Source of the DNA: Myxococcales bacterium
Lineage (GTDB): Bacteria; Myxococcota; Polyangia; Fen-1088
Assembly: GCA_003153875.1 (NCBI GenBank)
Contig: PMBY01000369.1
Location: 1-8,181, forward strand
Reading direction: 5' to 3'
DNA: 8,181 bases
Under the pieces are notes generated by a model. The model was not told where the DNA came from and did not search any database. It saw nothing but the letters and a program-made list of their open reading frames with translations. The translations under genes and the position numbers were made by a program. Every line of letters starts with the position of its first letter. Position 1 is the first letter of the stretch. This document shows, in pieces, positions 1 through 6,319 of this stretch.

Positions 1-66
1 TGCCGACGCTGATTTGACCGCTTTCTCGCGCACGCGTCAAGACGCTCCGCACTGACCCGTCCGTGT

Positions 67-96
67 TTGACACGCACCGACCGCCGCGCCTATACG
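67..96 (+). promoter_or_regulatory. Candidate sigma-70 promoter for the TPR/GH79 operon
   Basis: A perfect -35 hexamer TTGACA (67-72) is followed after 18 bp by TATACG (91-96), which matches the -10 consensus at TATA and deviates at the last two bases. The expected transcription start, about 7 nt past the -10, falls at about 103-104. That is exactly the GTG start codon of the first gene, so the transcript would have essentially no 5' leader. The call rests on pattern match and position only. Confidence 0.5.
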
Positions 97-103
97 TGTA
101 ACG

Positions 104-976
104 GTGAGGACCACGCATACTCGCCATGCCAGGAACACGACGGCCGCTGGCCTGTGCAGGCTGTGCGCGGCGGTCACGGCCTGTGTGTTGCTGCTGGCGA
201 TCGCGCCTGCCCGTGCGCAACCTGCGGATCCGCGGGAAATCCAAGCGCGCGCCGATTGTTCGGCTGGCCGGGTCCAGGCCGGCGTGGACGCGCTGGCCCA
301 GATGTTCGCCGAAAGCAACGACGCGACCTACATCTACAACCAGGGCCGGTGTTACGAGCAGAATGGCAAGTTTGAAGAGGCCGTCCTGCGCTTCCGTGAG
401 TTCTTGCGCAAGGCCAAGAGTCTGTCGGCTGAGGAAAAGGCCGAGGTAAATGGACACATCAATGACTGCCAGGCCGAATTGAATAGGCGCCTGGCGTCCC
501 CTCCGTCCCCGCCATCAGCCAGGATCCAGCCCGTACCCATCGAGCCGGTGGCGCCTGCCAAGCCCGAGGTGGCTGTCCTGCCAAAGCCGGGCGCCGATGT
601 CGTAACCACGCTGGACCACCCATCTGGGGGCAGTGGGGGCGCGGGGCTGCGAACCGCTGGAATCGTGACTGGCTCGCTCGGAACTGCGCTCGTGGTCGCT
701 GGCGTGATCTTCAGCATTGAGACGCGGAGCATCGCCAAGCAGGTTTCGTCTGATGATGCCCGCAACACATATGATCGAAACAAGGACGATCTTGGCAAGC
801 TCTGTTCGACGCTGCAGTGGGTGGGCTACGGCGTGGGCGCGGCTGCGCTCGCGACCGGCGGGGTGCTCTACTACCTTGGGTACCGGGCGGCCCAGACACC
901 AGCCTCCGATTCCGTGAGCCTGCTTCCTGTGCTGTTGCCGGGCGGAAGCGGCGCTGTGTTGCAGGGGAGGTTCTGA
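104..976 (+). CDS. Exported TPR-like protein with two C-terminal membrane segments
   Basis: This 290-residue envelope protein has no assigned function. Residues 1-38 form a signal peptide: a basic start, a hydrophobic core AAVTACVLLLAIA, and a likely cleavage after ARA38. Residues 45-127 look like TPR-type helices; the segment IYNQGRCYEQNGKFEEAVLRF (about 77-97) is typical of one TPR hairpin. A Pro/Ala-rich linker (131-165) follows, then two hydrophobic segments (about 182-205 and 237-259) and a tail ending in Phe. GTG at 104 is the only usable start. An in-frame TGA lies at 68-70, no ATG/GTG/TTG lies between, and the next in-frame start falls inside the signal core. No Shine-Dalgarno sequence precedes it. 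The next gene starts 3 bp after the stop, so the two form an operon. Similar small TPR proteins with paired membrane helices are common in myxobacteria and mostly uncharacterised. It may be a scaffold for the lipoprotein enzyme encoded next; that role is inference. Confidence 0.85.
   Translation: MRTTHTRHARNTTAAGLCRLCAAVTACVLLLAIAPARAQPADPREIQARADCSAGRVQAGVDALAQMFAESNDATYIYNQGRCYEQNGKFEEAVLRFREFLRKAKSLSAEEKAEVNGHINDCQAELNRRLASPPSPPSARIQPVPIEPVAPAKPEVAVLPKPGADVVTTLDHPSGGSGGAGLRTAGIVTGSLGTALVVAGVIFSIETRSIAKQVSSDDARNTYDRNKDDLGKLCSTLQWVGYGVGAAALATGGVLYYLGYRAAQTPASDSVSLLPVLLPGGSGAVLQGRF
963..970 (+). promoter_or_regulatory. Ribosome-binding site of the GH79 lipoprotein gene
   Basis: AGGGGAGG lies in the last codons of the upstream gene, 9 nt before the ATG at 980. 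It fixes that start and implies translation coupled to the TPR gene. Confidence 0.7.
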
Positions 977-979
977 GCC

Positions 980-3172
980 ATGCCCTGCCGAAATGCCCTT
1001 CCGGTCGCGTTGGCACTCTTGCTGACGGGCTTCGCTGCCTGCACGTACAACCCCAGCGTCCATCCCGACAAGCTGAGATGTCGAGACAACAATGGCTGTC
1101 CCTCGGGATACCAGTGCGTGGGCGCTACGGACATCTCCTTGGGCTTCTGCTGCAACAAGTCCCCCACAGAGGCGTGCTTCGGGCCGGCTGATGGTGCTGC
1201 GATGGATGTCAGGCCCACGGACGCGCCAGCAGCCAGTCCCGATGGCCGCAACCCCCAGGATCTGAGCAGCGCAAGCGAAGTCAGGCAGGGACCTGACGTC
1301 AACGCCGCTGATCGCCCTGGGGCGCAAGTTCTTGACTCCAGCGCGCCAGGCTTGGATGCCATCTCTGATCTTGCCGGCACCGGCGGTACGATGGGCACAG
1401 GCGACGCCGGCAGCACCGACGCGCCGGTTGCAACCGGCGGCGTGGATGCCGCGGACGCGCCGGCCGCCACTGGGGGAACAGGGGCTGGCGGCACCGGAGG
1501 CACCGCGACCGGAGTGGGCGGAACCACGACCGGCACGGGTGGGACTACGACCCGCACGGGCGGGACCACGACCGTGGGCGGGACCACGACCGTGGGCGGA
1601 ACCACGACCGTGGGCGGGACCACGGCCGTGGGCGGGACCGCGACCGGAGTGGGCGGGACCACGGCCGTGGGCGGGACCGCGACCGGAGTGGGCGGGACCA
1701 CGACCGTGGGCGGGACTACGACCGCGGGCGGAACCACCAGCGCGGCCGGGAGCACGGGAACAAGCACGTGGGGAACGCCCGTGACTGGGGGTCCCACGGG
1801 CTCGGGGCTTGCGGCCAGAGTGGCCGTCGACTCGGGCAACACCGTGGGCACGATCGGTCCAGATTTTGCCGGGTTCAGCTACGAAAAGACGCACATCATG
1901 AATGGCTCGCTCACTGGCACCAACACGAACATGATTGCGCTCTACAAGCTCCTCGGTTTTCCGATGATGCAACTCGGAGGCAACGATGTCGAAAGTTGCA
2001 CGTGGCTTGGCACAGGGGTCGCACCTTCGCAGCCAAATGGGCCGCCATTCAACAAGAGCGTCACAACCGGCGGAATCGACCAACTCTGCAGCTTCCTGAC
2101 CGCGACGGGAACCAAGGCAATCTATGGCGTCAACTTCCAGTTGAGCGACGCGACTACCTCCTCGGCAGAGGCGGCCTACGTCATGGGAAAGTGTCCGTCG
2201 AGCATCGTCGCAATCGAGATCGGCAACGAGCCCGACAAGTTTGCTACCAGTTGGTCCATCGAACAACCGCGATACGAGTCGTTCGCGACCGCCATCCTAA
2301 ACGCCGCGACGGGTTCTGTCATCGCTGGCCCGGGTTGCACCACTGGAGGCGCCCTATCGTCCAGTTCGTTCACTCCTTCATTCGCCGACTCCGAGGCGGT
2401 GAACCTTGGGAGCAAGCTCGTCCTTCTCACGCAGCACTCCTACGTTGCCGGAGCCGGTACGCCGCAATGCTCACTGGCCAACCTCCAGATAACAACGCTC
2501 AAACTCACCGGCGTCTTCGATACCATCCAGGCTGCCGCGACGAAGAACAAGATCCCAAGCTGGCGCATGGACGAAAACAACACCTGCTCCGGTCACGGTC
2601 AGCCGGGCCTAAGCGACACGCTCATCTCGGCTCTCTGGGCGATCGATTACATGTTCGAGGTTGCCAAGCGTGGTGGCAGCGGAGTCAATTTCCACGGCGG
2701 CGAGACCGGAATGGATGGAACGGTGCCCTTCTCCTTCACGCCCATCAACGAGACCAATGGCGTTGTGGTGGGGGTAGAGCCGGAATACTACGGAATGCTC
2801 CTATTCACCCAAGCCGGCGTGGGCTCGATGGTTTCCACGACCGTCACCACGAGCGCCCAAAACTTCACCGCGTGGGCCATCAAGGCGAACGGATTCATCA
2901 GCGTGGTGCTCAACAACAGGAACGACACGAGCGGCGTCAACGCCGCAGTGGATCTCGGAGCCGCGGTGAGCAGCGCGAGCGCGATCTATTTGCAGGGGAC
3001 GCCTGCCGACTCACTGACGGCAGTGGCAGGGAACGTGACCCTTGCTGGCGCCCAGGTCACGGCGGCGGGCGTGTGGAATCGCAATTCACCCTACCTTCAG
3101 GCGACATCGGGAAACACCGTTTCTGTGTACGTCCCGCCCGCGAGCGCAGCGCTCGTCCGCGTCCTCCAGTAA
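980..3172 (+). CDS. Stalked lipoprotein with GH79-like glycoside hydrolase domain
   Basis: This 730-residue protein is probably a surface-anchored retaining glycosidase acting on uronic-acid-containing glycans. Residues 1-20 are a lipoprotein signal peptide ending FAA before Cys21. A Cys-rich module follows (C34, C40, C46, C57, C58, C66), then an Asp/Ala/Pro linker and a Gly/Thr stalk (164-253) with 15 GGT triplets. The catalytic domain starts near 290. FAGFSYEK (297-304) and QLGGND (331-336) match conserved N-terminal blocks of GH79. IGNEPD (414-419) carries the likely acid/base E417. SWRMDENN (527-534) carries the likely nucleophile E532. Their 115-residue spacing is close to that of known GH79 enzymes. 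The block GLSDTLISALWAIDYMF (543-559) is family-typical, and residues 600-730 resemble the GH79 C-terminal beta domain. The family includes beta-glucuronidases and heparanases; the substrate cannot be read from the sequence. Related clan GH-A families are the main alternative. Confidence 0.85.
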   Translation: MPCRNALPVALALLLTGFAACTYNPSVHPDKLRCRDNNGCPSGYQCVGATDISLGFCCNKSPTEACFGPADGAAMDVRPTDAPAASPDGRNPQDLSSASEVRQGPDVNAADRPGAQVLDSSAPGLDAISDLAGTGGTMGTGDAGSTDAPVATGGVDAADAPAATGGTGAGGTGGTATGVGGTTTGTGGTTTRTGGTTTVGGTTTVGGTTTVGGTTAVGGTATGVGGTTAVGGTATGVGGTTTVGGTTTAGGTTSAAGSTGTSTWGTPVTGGPTGSGLAARVAVDSGNTVGTIGPDFAGFSYEKTHIMNGSLTGTNTNMIALYKLLGFPMMQLGGNDVESCTWLGTGVAPSQPNGPPFNKSVTTGGIDQLCSFLTATGTKAIYGVNFQLSDATTSSAEAAYVMGKCPSSIVAIEIGNEPDKFATSWSIEQPRYESFATAILNAATGSVIAGPGCTTGGALSSSSFTPSFADSEAVNLGSKLVLLTQHSYVAGAGTPQCSLANLQITTLKLTGVFDTIQAAATKNKIPSWRMDENNTCSGHGQPGLSDTLISALWAIDYMFEVAKRGGSGVNFHGGETGMDGTVPFSFTPINETNGVVVGVEPEYYGMLLFTQAGVGSMVSTTVTTSAQNFTAWAIKANGFISVVLNNRNDTSGVNAAVDLGAAVSSASAIYLQGTPADSLTAVAGNVTLAGAQVTAAGVWNRNSPYLQATSGNTVSVYVPPASAALVRVLQ
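1469..1738 (+). repeat. In-frame Gly/Thr-repeat stalk (minisatellite) inside the GH79 lipoprotein
   Basis: This degenerate tandem repeat encodes TTTVGG and ATGVGGT-type units, 15 GGT triplets in all. The 18-bp unit ACCACGACCGTGGGCGGG occurs at 1565-1582, 1583-1600 (one change) and 1601-1618. A 39-bp unit encoding TAVGGTATGVGGT is then present as two base-for-base identical adjacent copies, 1622-1660 and 1661-1699. All units are multiples of 3, so copy-number changes keep the frame. The product should be an extended flexible spacer between the lipid anchor and the enzyme domain. Long open frames on the opposite strand here, reading VVVPPT repeats, are by-products of the repeat. Confidence 0.9.
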
Positions 3173-3190
3173 GCCGGCCGCTAGCTTGCC

Positions 3191-3271
3191 GTGCCTGGCC
3201 AAAGACTTCGCGCGGTCTTGGATACGAACGTCCTCGTGGCCGGTGTCTTGCGGCCCGACAGGCCCACAAGG
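3191..3271 (+). pseudogene. Remnant of a PIN-domain (VapC-like) protein, N-terminal fragment
   Basis: From a GTG at 3191 the frame reads MPGQRLRAVLDTNVLVAGVL followed by RPD. This is the characteristic first strand and helix of PIN-domain ribonucleases, including the first metal-binding Asp (D11) in LDTNVL. Similarity ends around residue 25-27. The open frame then runs on to 3508 without any further PIN motif, and its tail is antisense to the helicase gene. An in-frame TAG lies at 3182-3184, and no ribosome-binding site or antitoxin gene is visible. PIN domains are normally about 130 residues with four acidic residues, so this cannot be functional. It looks like the stub of a deleted toxin-antitoxin gene. 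A chance match of this motif is unlikely but not excluded. Confidence 0.6.
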
Positions 3272-3393
3272 GCGACCGCAGATCACCCCTACGTCAAAAA
3301 TGCCGGTTGGCGCCTGGGCCCTTCCTGTCCTCACCTCTCACCTGTGTGTTCTCAGCCCCCTCAGCCTCTCCGCGCCGGCGTCGCCTTCTCCCT

Positions 3394-5478
3394 CTACCTC
3401 CGTCGTGGCGGCCTCGCGGGCTCGCACATGATCGCCCGCCCATTGCGTTCCTTGCCGACCAAGCCGGCACACAGCTTTTCACCTTCGGCGGCATCGACGT
3501 TGATGTAGGTATGCGTGTTCATCGTGTCGATGGACGTGGCAGGCACTGACACGCCCGTGCTGGCCAGCAGGGACACGATCTCTTCACTTGAGATGCCATC
3601 CTTGCGACCCAGATTGAGATACAGCCGGACCTGACCAGGGGCGGGCGCTTGGTAGCTGGGCGTCGCAGCTTGGTAGCTGGCTGCCGGCGGTGGGCTGGCG
3701 GCAGTCGGCGCTTGGCTGGACGCCTCGGCGGTCTCCGGCGCAGGGGCAGGGCTCGCCGCGGGCGTGCGCCCGACCTCCTCGCTCCAGACTTCCCAGAACT
3801 CGCGGCCATCGCTCGACGGCGCTCCGGCAGTAGTCGTTGGCTGCGAAGGGCTTGGGGCTCTCTCGGGGCGGGGGCTTCGCTCGGCTCGCTCGCGACGCTC
3901 GCCACCGAAGCGCGGGCGATCCGACGAGGCGCGCTCGCGATCCCGCGGGGGGCGGCCGCGACTCGGCCCAGAGCGTTCGCGATCCCGGTAGTCGCCATGG
4001 CCGTGGCGGGACTCGGCCGGCTCACGGGCAGGCCGGGCCGGTTCGTCGCCGGCCTTGTCCGCTGGCTCAGCGCTATCCTGATGGAGCGGTTTGGGCGGTT
4101 CGACACGAGCCTCTTTCCCGGCCAGTGCCCCACGCAGCAGGCATCCGACCAGGCGTTCACCGTCACCAGCCCCCATGATCCGCCGGGCCAGCGAGCGCCA
4201 TTCGGGGCTTGCGTCACCAGGCAAGAGGCTGCGCAGCCGCAACACGCTCTCACCCTCGTGTTTGGAGCGCAATTCCGCCTCTGAGGGCAGGGCTCGCTCC
4301 TCGGGCCGGATCTTGTAGAGCAACTTGAGATAGTAGAACGACCCAACCTCGGTTGGGCCAATGAGCGATATCGCGTGGCCCGAGCGGCCGGCGCGACCCG
4401 TGCGACCAGTGCGATGGATGTACGACTCGGGCGAGTCCGGGAAGGTGTAGTTGATCACGCAGGGCAGGTTTTCTATGTCGATCCCGCGCGCCGCCACGTC
4501 GGTGGCCACCAAAAAACGGATGCTGCCGGCGCGCATTCGGGTCATGACGTTCTCGCGCTCTGACTGCGAGAGATCCGACGAGATGGCCTCGGCGTCCAGT
4601 CCCTGCCGGCGCAGGAACTCGGCCACCCGGCCGGTTTCTTCGCGGGTGTTGCAGAAGATGAGCGCGCGATCGGGACTCTCAAAGGCGAGCACGCGCGTGA
4701 GTTCGGCTTCGCGCTGTCCGCCGGGTATGGAGTAGTAGATGTGGTGAATCTCGTGCACGCCCACGAAGTCGGCCGACAGGGTCACCATCTCGGGTTGGCG
4801 CATATAGCGACGCGCGAGCCGCTGGATGCCTTCGGGCAGGGTAGCCGAAAACAGCATGGTCTGGCGCTCCTTGGGCGTCCGTTCCAGGATGGCCTCGATG
4901 TCTTCCTGAAAGCCCATGGAGAGCATCTCGTCGCACTCGTCGAGCACGGCGCACTTGACCTTGTCCAGATGCAGAGTTCCGCGTCGCAAGTGGTCGAGGA
5001 TCCGTCCCGGGGTGCCGCAGACGATCTGCCCGCCGGCGCGGAGCTGCTCGATCTGGCGTCCCATGGGCGCTCCGCCATACACGGGAACGATTGACAGTCC
5101 CGACTGGGCGCTGATGCGGGCGATCTCGGCCGCCACTTGCAGCGCCAACTCGCGCGTCGGCAGAAGCACGATGGCCTGCACCGACTTTTGGTTGGGGTCG
5201 ACCATTCCGTCGGCAAAGGGAATTCCGAAGGCCGCTGTCTTGCCCGAACCGGTGCGCGACTGGACCATGATGTCGCGGCCCGCGCGCACCAGCGGAAGGG
5301 TGGCGGTTTGCACTTCCATGGGTTCGACAAATCCCATGTCCGTCAAGGCGCGCATGACCTCGGGTCGAAGGCCCAGGTCGGCAAAGGTAGTTTTCTTCTC
5401 GACCGGGCTGTCACCGGCCGCAGCGGCGGCGGGCGACGGAGCGTCGGTATTGTCTCTGACTTCTGCTTGATCGATCAT
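3394..5478 (-). CDS. DEAD-box-family ATP-dependent RNA helicase with DbpA-type RNA-binding domain
   Basis: This 694-residue cytoplasmic RNA helicase is likely involved in rRNA/ribosome maturation or RNA turnover. RecA-like core motifs occur in order: Q motif (F32 to Q57), motif I SRTGSGKT (74-81), Ia PTRELA (107-112), TPGR (156-159), motif II DECD (180-183), III SAT (211-213), IV LIFCNTRE (273-280), V ATDVAARGIDI (325-335) and VI HRTGRTGRAG (355-364). Motif II is DECD, not DEAD. Residues about 455-615 form a low-complexity linker, Arg/Asp/Glu/Pro-rich and then Pro/Ala/Ser-rich, with SYQA repeats near 601-612. Residues about 616-690, starting QVRLYLNLGRKDGI, match the DbpA RNA-binding fold (RRM-like) found in DbpA and CsdA/DeaD helicases. 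The ATG at 5478 has a good AGGAG upstream and starts 2 bp after the preceding gene's stop. Whether it is closer to DbpA or DeaD is not decidable by eye, so no symbol is given. Confidence 0.95.
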   Translation of the reverse strand: MIDQAEVRDNTDAPSPAAAAAGDSPVEKKTTFADLGLRPEVMRALTDMGFVEPMEVQTATLPLVRAGRDIMVQSRTGSGKTAAFGIPFADGMVDPNQKSVQAIVLLPTRELALQVAAEIARISAQSGLSIVPVYGGAPMGRQIEQLRAGGQIVCGTPGRILDHLRRGTLHLDKVKCAVLDECDEMLSMGFQEDIEAILERTPKERQTMLFSATLPEGIQRLARRYMRQPEMVTLSADFVGVHEIHHIYYSIPGGQREAELTRVLAFESPDRALIFCNTREETGRVAEFLRRQGLDAEAISSDLSQSERENVMTRMRAGSIRFLVATDVAARGIDIENLPCVINYTFPDSPESYIHRTGRTGRAGRSGHAISLIGPTEVGSFYYLKLLYKIRPEERALPSEAELRSKHEGESVLRLRSLLPGDASPEWRSLARRIMGAGDGERLVGCLLRGALAGKEARVEPPKPLHQDSAEPADKAGDEPARPAREPAESRHGHGDYRDRERSGPSRGRPPRDRERASSDRPRFGGERRERAERSPRPERAPSPSQPTTTAGAPSSDGREFWEVWSEEVGRTPAASPAPAPETAEASSQAPTAASPPPAASYQAATPSYQAPAPGQVRLYLNLGRKDGISSEEIVSLLASTGVSVPATSIDTMNTHTYINVDAAEGEKLCAGLVGKERNGRAIMCEPARPPRRR

Positions 5479-5480
5479 TC

Positions 5481-6041
5481 CTAGTCTCCTGATGGCGAGC
5501 CGCTCGTACCGATGGCGTCGCCGAGTTTCTCGAGGCGTTTGTCGAGGCGGCCCAAACGCGGAACCAATTCTTTGGCAAAGCGTTTGAGAGCCTCGGTGTA
5601 CGTAGTTTGGATGTTCCCCAGTTCCTCATGGGTGGCGGCCAGGGCTTCCATCTCCCGGCGCCCGTGCAGGGTTCCCGCCACCAGCCGACAGCGTCGTCCC
5701 AGCCCCACCCACTGCGACCGCCAGACTGCGCCCTCGTCGGCCCAGCGCTGCAGTTCATCGGCGTCGTCGTTGGCGAGAAGGTGATGGGATCGTTCCAGGT
5801 ATTTGCGAAGCGCGACGGAAACCTCGCGCAGCTCACCGAAGCAACTGGCCATCTCCGCGTTGGAAACCTGGACGCTGATCGCGTCGCCGGCTGGCAGCGC
5901 GTGACGTCGCCGGTACAGGCTCACACTCACCGACAGCAGGAGGTACAGGCTGCCGAGCGCGATGATCGGAAGAATCGTCCAGGAAACCAGTCTGCGGTAT
6001 TGCCGGAATTCTTGGGGTGGTGGTTTGGTAGGTAGAGACAC
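5481..6041 (-). CDS. Small single-pass membrane protein with helical/coiled-coil domain, function unknown
   Basis: This 186-residue protein is not recognised as a known family. A short basic N-terminus (R13, R16, R17) precedes one strong hydrophobic segment (about 19-43, VSWTILPIIALGSLYLLL), followed by YRRRH. The rest (about 60-178) is charged, mostly helix-forming and partly heptad-like (for example LVPRLGRLDKRLEKLGDAI, 159-177). It contains two Cys, C67 and C118. Flanking charges are basic on both sides, so topology is not clear by eye. The start is GTG at 6041 with only a weak upstream GAGAA; no better in-frame start precedes the membrane segment. The gene ends 2 bp before the helicase start, and the pair share the promoter candidate at 6134-6162. 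It could be a membrane anchor or partner for the helicase, or simply a co-transcribed gene. Confidence 0.75.
   Translation of the reverse strand: MSLPTKPPPQEFRQYRRLVSWTILPIIALGSLYLLLSVSVSLYRRRHALPAGDAISVQVSNAEMASCFGELREVSVALRKYLERSHHLLANDDADELQRWADEGAVWRSQWVGLGRRCRLVAGTLHGRREMEALAATHEELGNIQTTYTEALKRFAKELVPRLGRLDKRLEKLGDAIGTSGSPSGD
5485..5490 (-). promoter_or_regulatory. Ribosome-binding site of the helicase gene, inside the upstream coding region
   Basis: On the minus strand AGGAGA ends 6 nt before the helicase ATG (5478-5476). It overlaps the final codons (Ser-Gly-Asp) and lies just before the TAG stop of the membrane-protein gene. Ribosomes finishing that gene would arrive at the helicase start, so coupled translation is likely. 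Confidence 0.75.
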
Positions 6042-6133
6042 GGTTCTCGGGGGGCGACGAGAAATCGACCCCTGCCCGTCAAGGGGGCTCCCAGCGAGGA
6101 GCGCGCGTCGCCGGAGCGCCGACGAGTAGGTGA

Positions 6134-6162
6134 AGGCTACGCGGCCCTATGCCGCTTGTCAA
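6134..6162 (-). promoter_or_regulatory. Candidate sigma-70 promoter of the membrane protein-helicase operon
   Basis: On the minus strand a perfect TTGACA (6162-6157) is followed after 17 bp by TAGCCT (6139-6134), a moderate -10 match keeping TA and the final T. The predicted start near 6127 leaves a leader of about 86 nt before the GTG at 6041. The leader includes a short CCCCT/AGGGG stem (6069-6073 with 6082-6086). No experimental evidence. Confidence 0.45.
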
Positions 6163-6176
6163 ACTTGGCCTAGCTG

Positions 6177-6306
6177 TTTCACCACAGAGAGCACTGAGAA
6201 CACAGAGGTCGGAGAAGAAGAGGGGGTTTGGGACCGGACAGGGACTGGGGCAACCCTTCCTTCAATCCGCTCCGGCTCTGTGACCTCTGCGCCCTCTGTG
6301 GTGTAA
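6177..6306. repeat. ACAGAG-type intergenic inverted repeat, probable dispersed element
   Basis: Two 33-bp arms, 6177-6209 and 6274-6306, are inverted copies pairing at 25 of 33 positions without gaps. The outer 13 bp (TTTCACCACAGAG against TTACACCACAGAG) differ at one position. Purine-rich GAAGAAGAGGGGGTT (from about 6213) and pyrimidine-rich AACCCTTCCTTC (6252-6263) extend imperfect pairing inwards, so the element can fold into a long hairpin. Arms built from CACAGAG units that translate as TTE-STENTE or LCDLCALCG are, from memory, common in dispersed intergenic repeats of many bacterial genomes. It starts 13 nt after the lipoprotein stop and ends 14 bp before the -35 of the helicase operon, so it may also end transcription. 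No transposase is associated. Confidence 0.75.
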
Positions 6307-6319
6307 GGGCTAGCCTTCC

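Noticed and set aside
1013..1030. TTGGCAC...TTGCT as a sigma-54 -24/-12 promoter
   Set aside because: The GG-to-GC spacing is three bases too short, and the site lies within the signal-peptide codons of the lipoprotein.
2007..2026. TTGGCACAGGGGTCGCA as a sigma-54 promoter
   Set aside because: It lacks the TTGC element and is inside conserved GH79 coding sequence.
515..2266. Long minus-strand open frames (up to 583 codons) antisense to the TPR and GH79 genes
   Set aside because: They read Arg/Ala/Gly- or Pro/Val-rich low-complexity sequence, carry no domain motif, and are explained by high GC and by the Gly/Thr repeat. The plus strand has clear domains.
3141..3155. CGAGCG-CAG-CGCTCG hairpin near the end of the GH79 gene as a terminator
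   Set aside because: It lies inside the coding region before the stop and has no T-tract; it is explained by Ala/Ser codons in a high-GC gene.
1846..3172. Foreign base composition of the GH79 domain as a sign of recent transfer
   Set aside because: A hand sample of about 50 codons gives about 80% G/C at third positions against about 89% in a helicase sample. The difference is too small and the sample too short to claim transfer.
3272..3508. Continuation of the PIN-fragment frame as a complete 105-residue gene
   Set aside because: No PIN motif after about residue 27, and the tail is antisense to the conserved DbpA-domain end of the helicase.
1768..3549. 593-codon plus-strand open frame in another frame of the GH79 gene
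   Set aside because: It has no signal, domain or ribosome-binding site, and its composition is rich in Arg and His as expected of an out-of-frame reading. The GH79 motifs are in the other frame.
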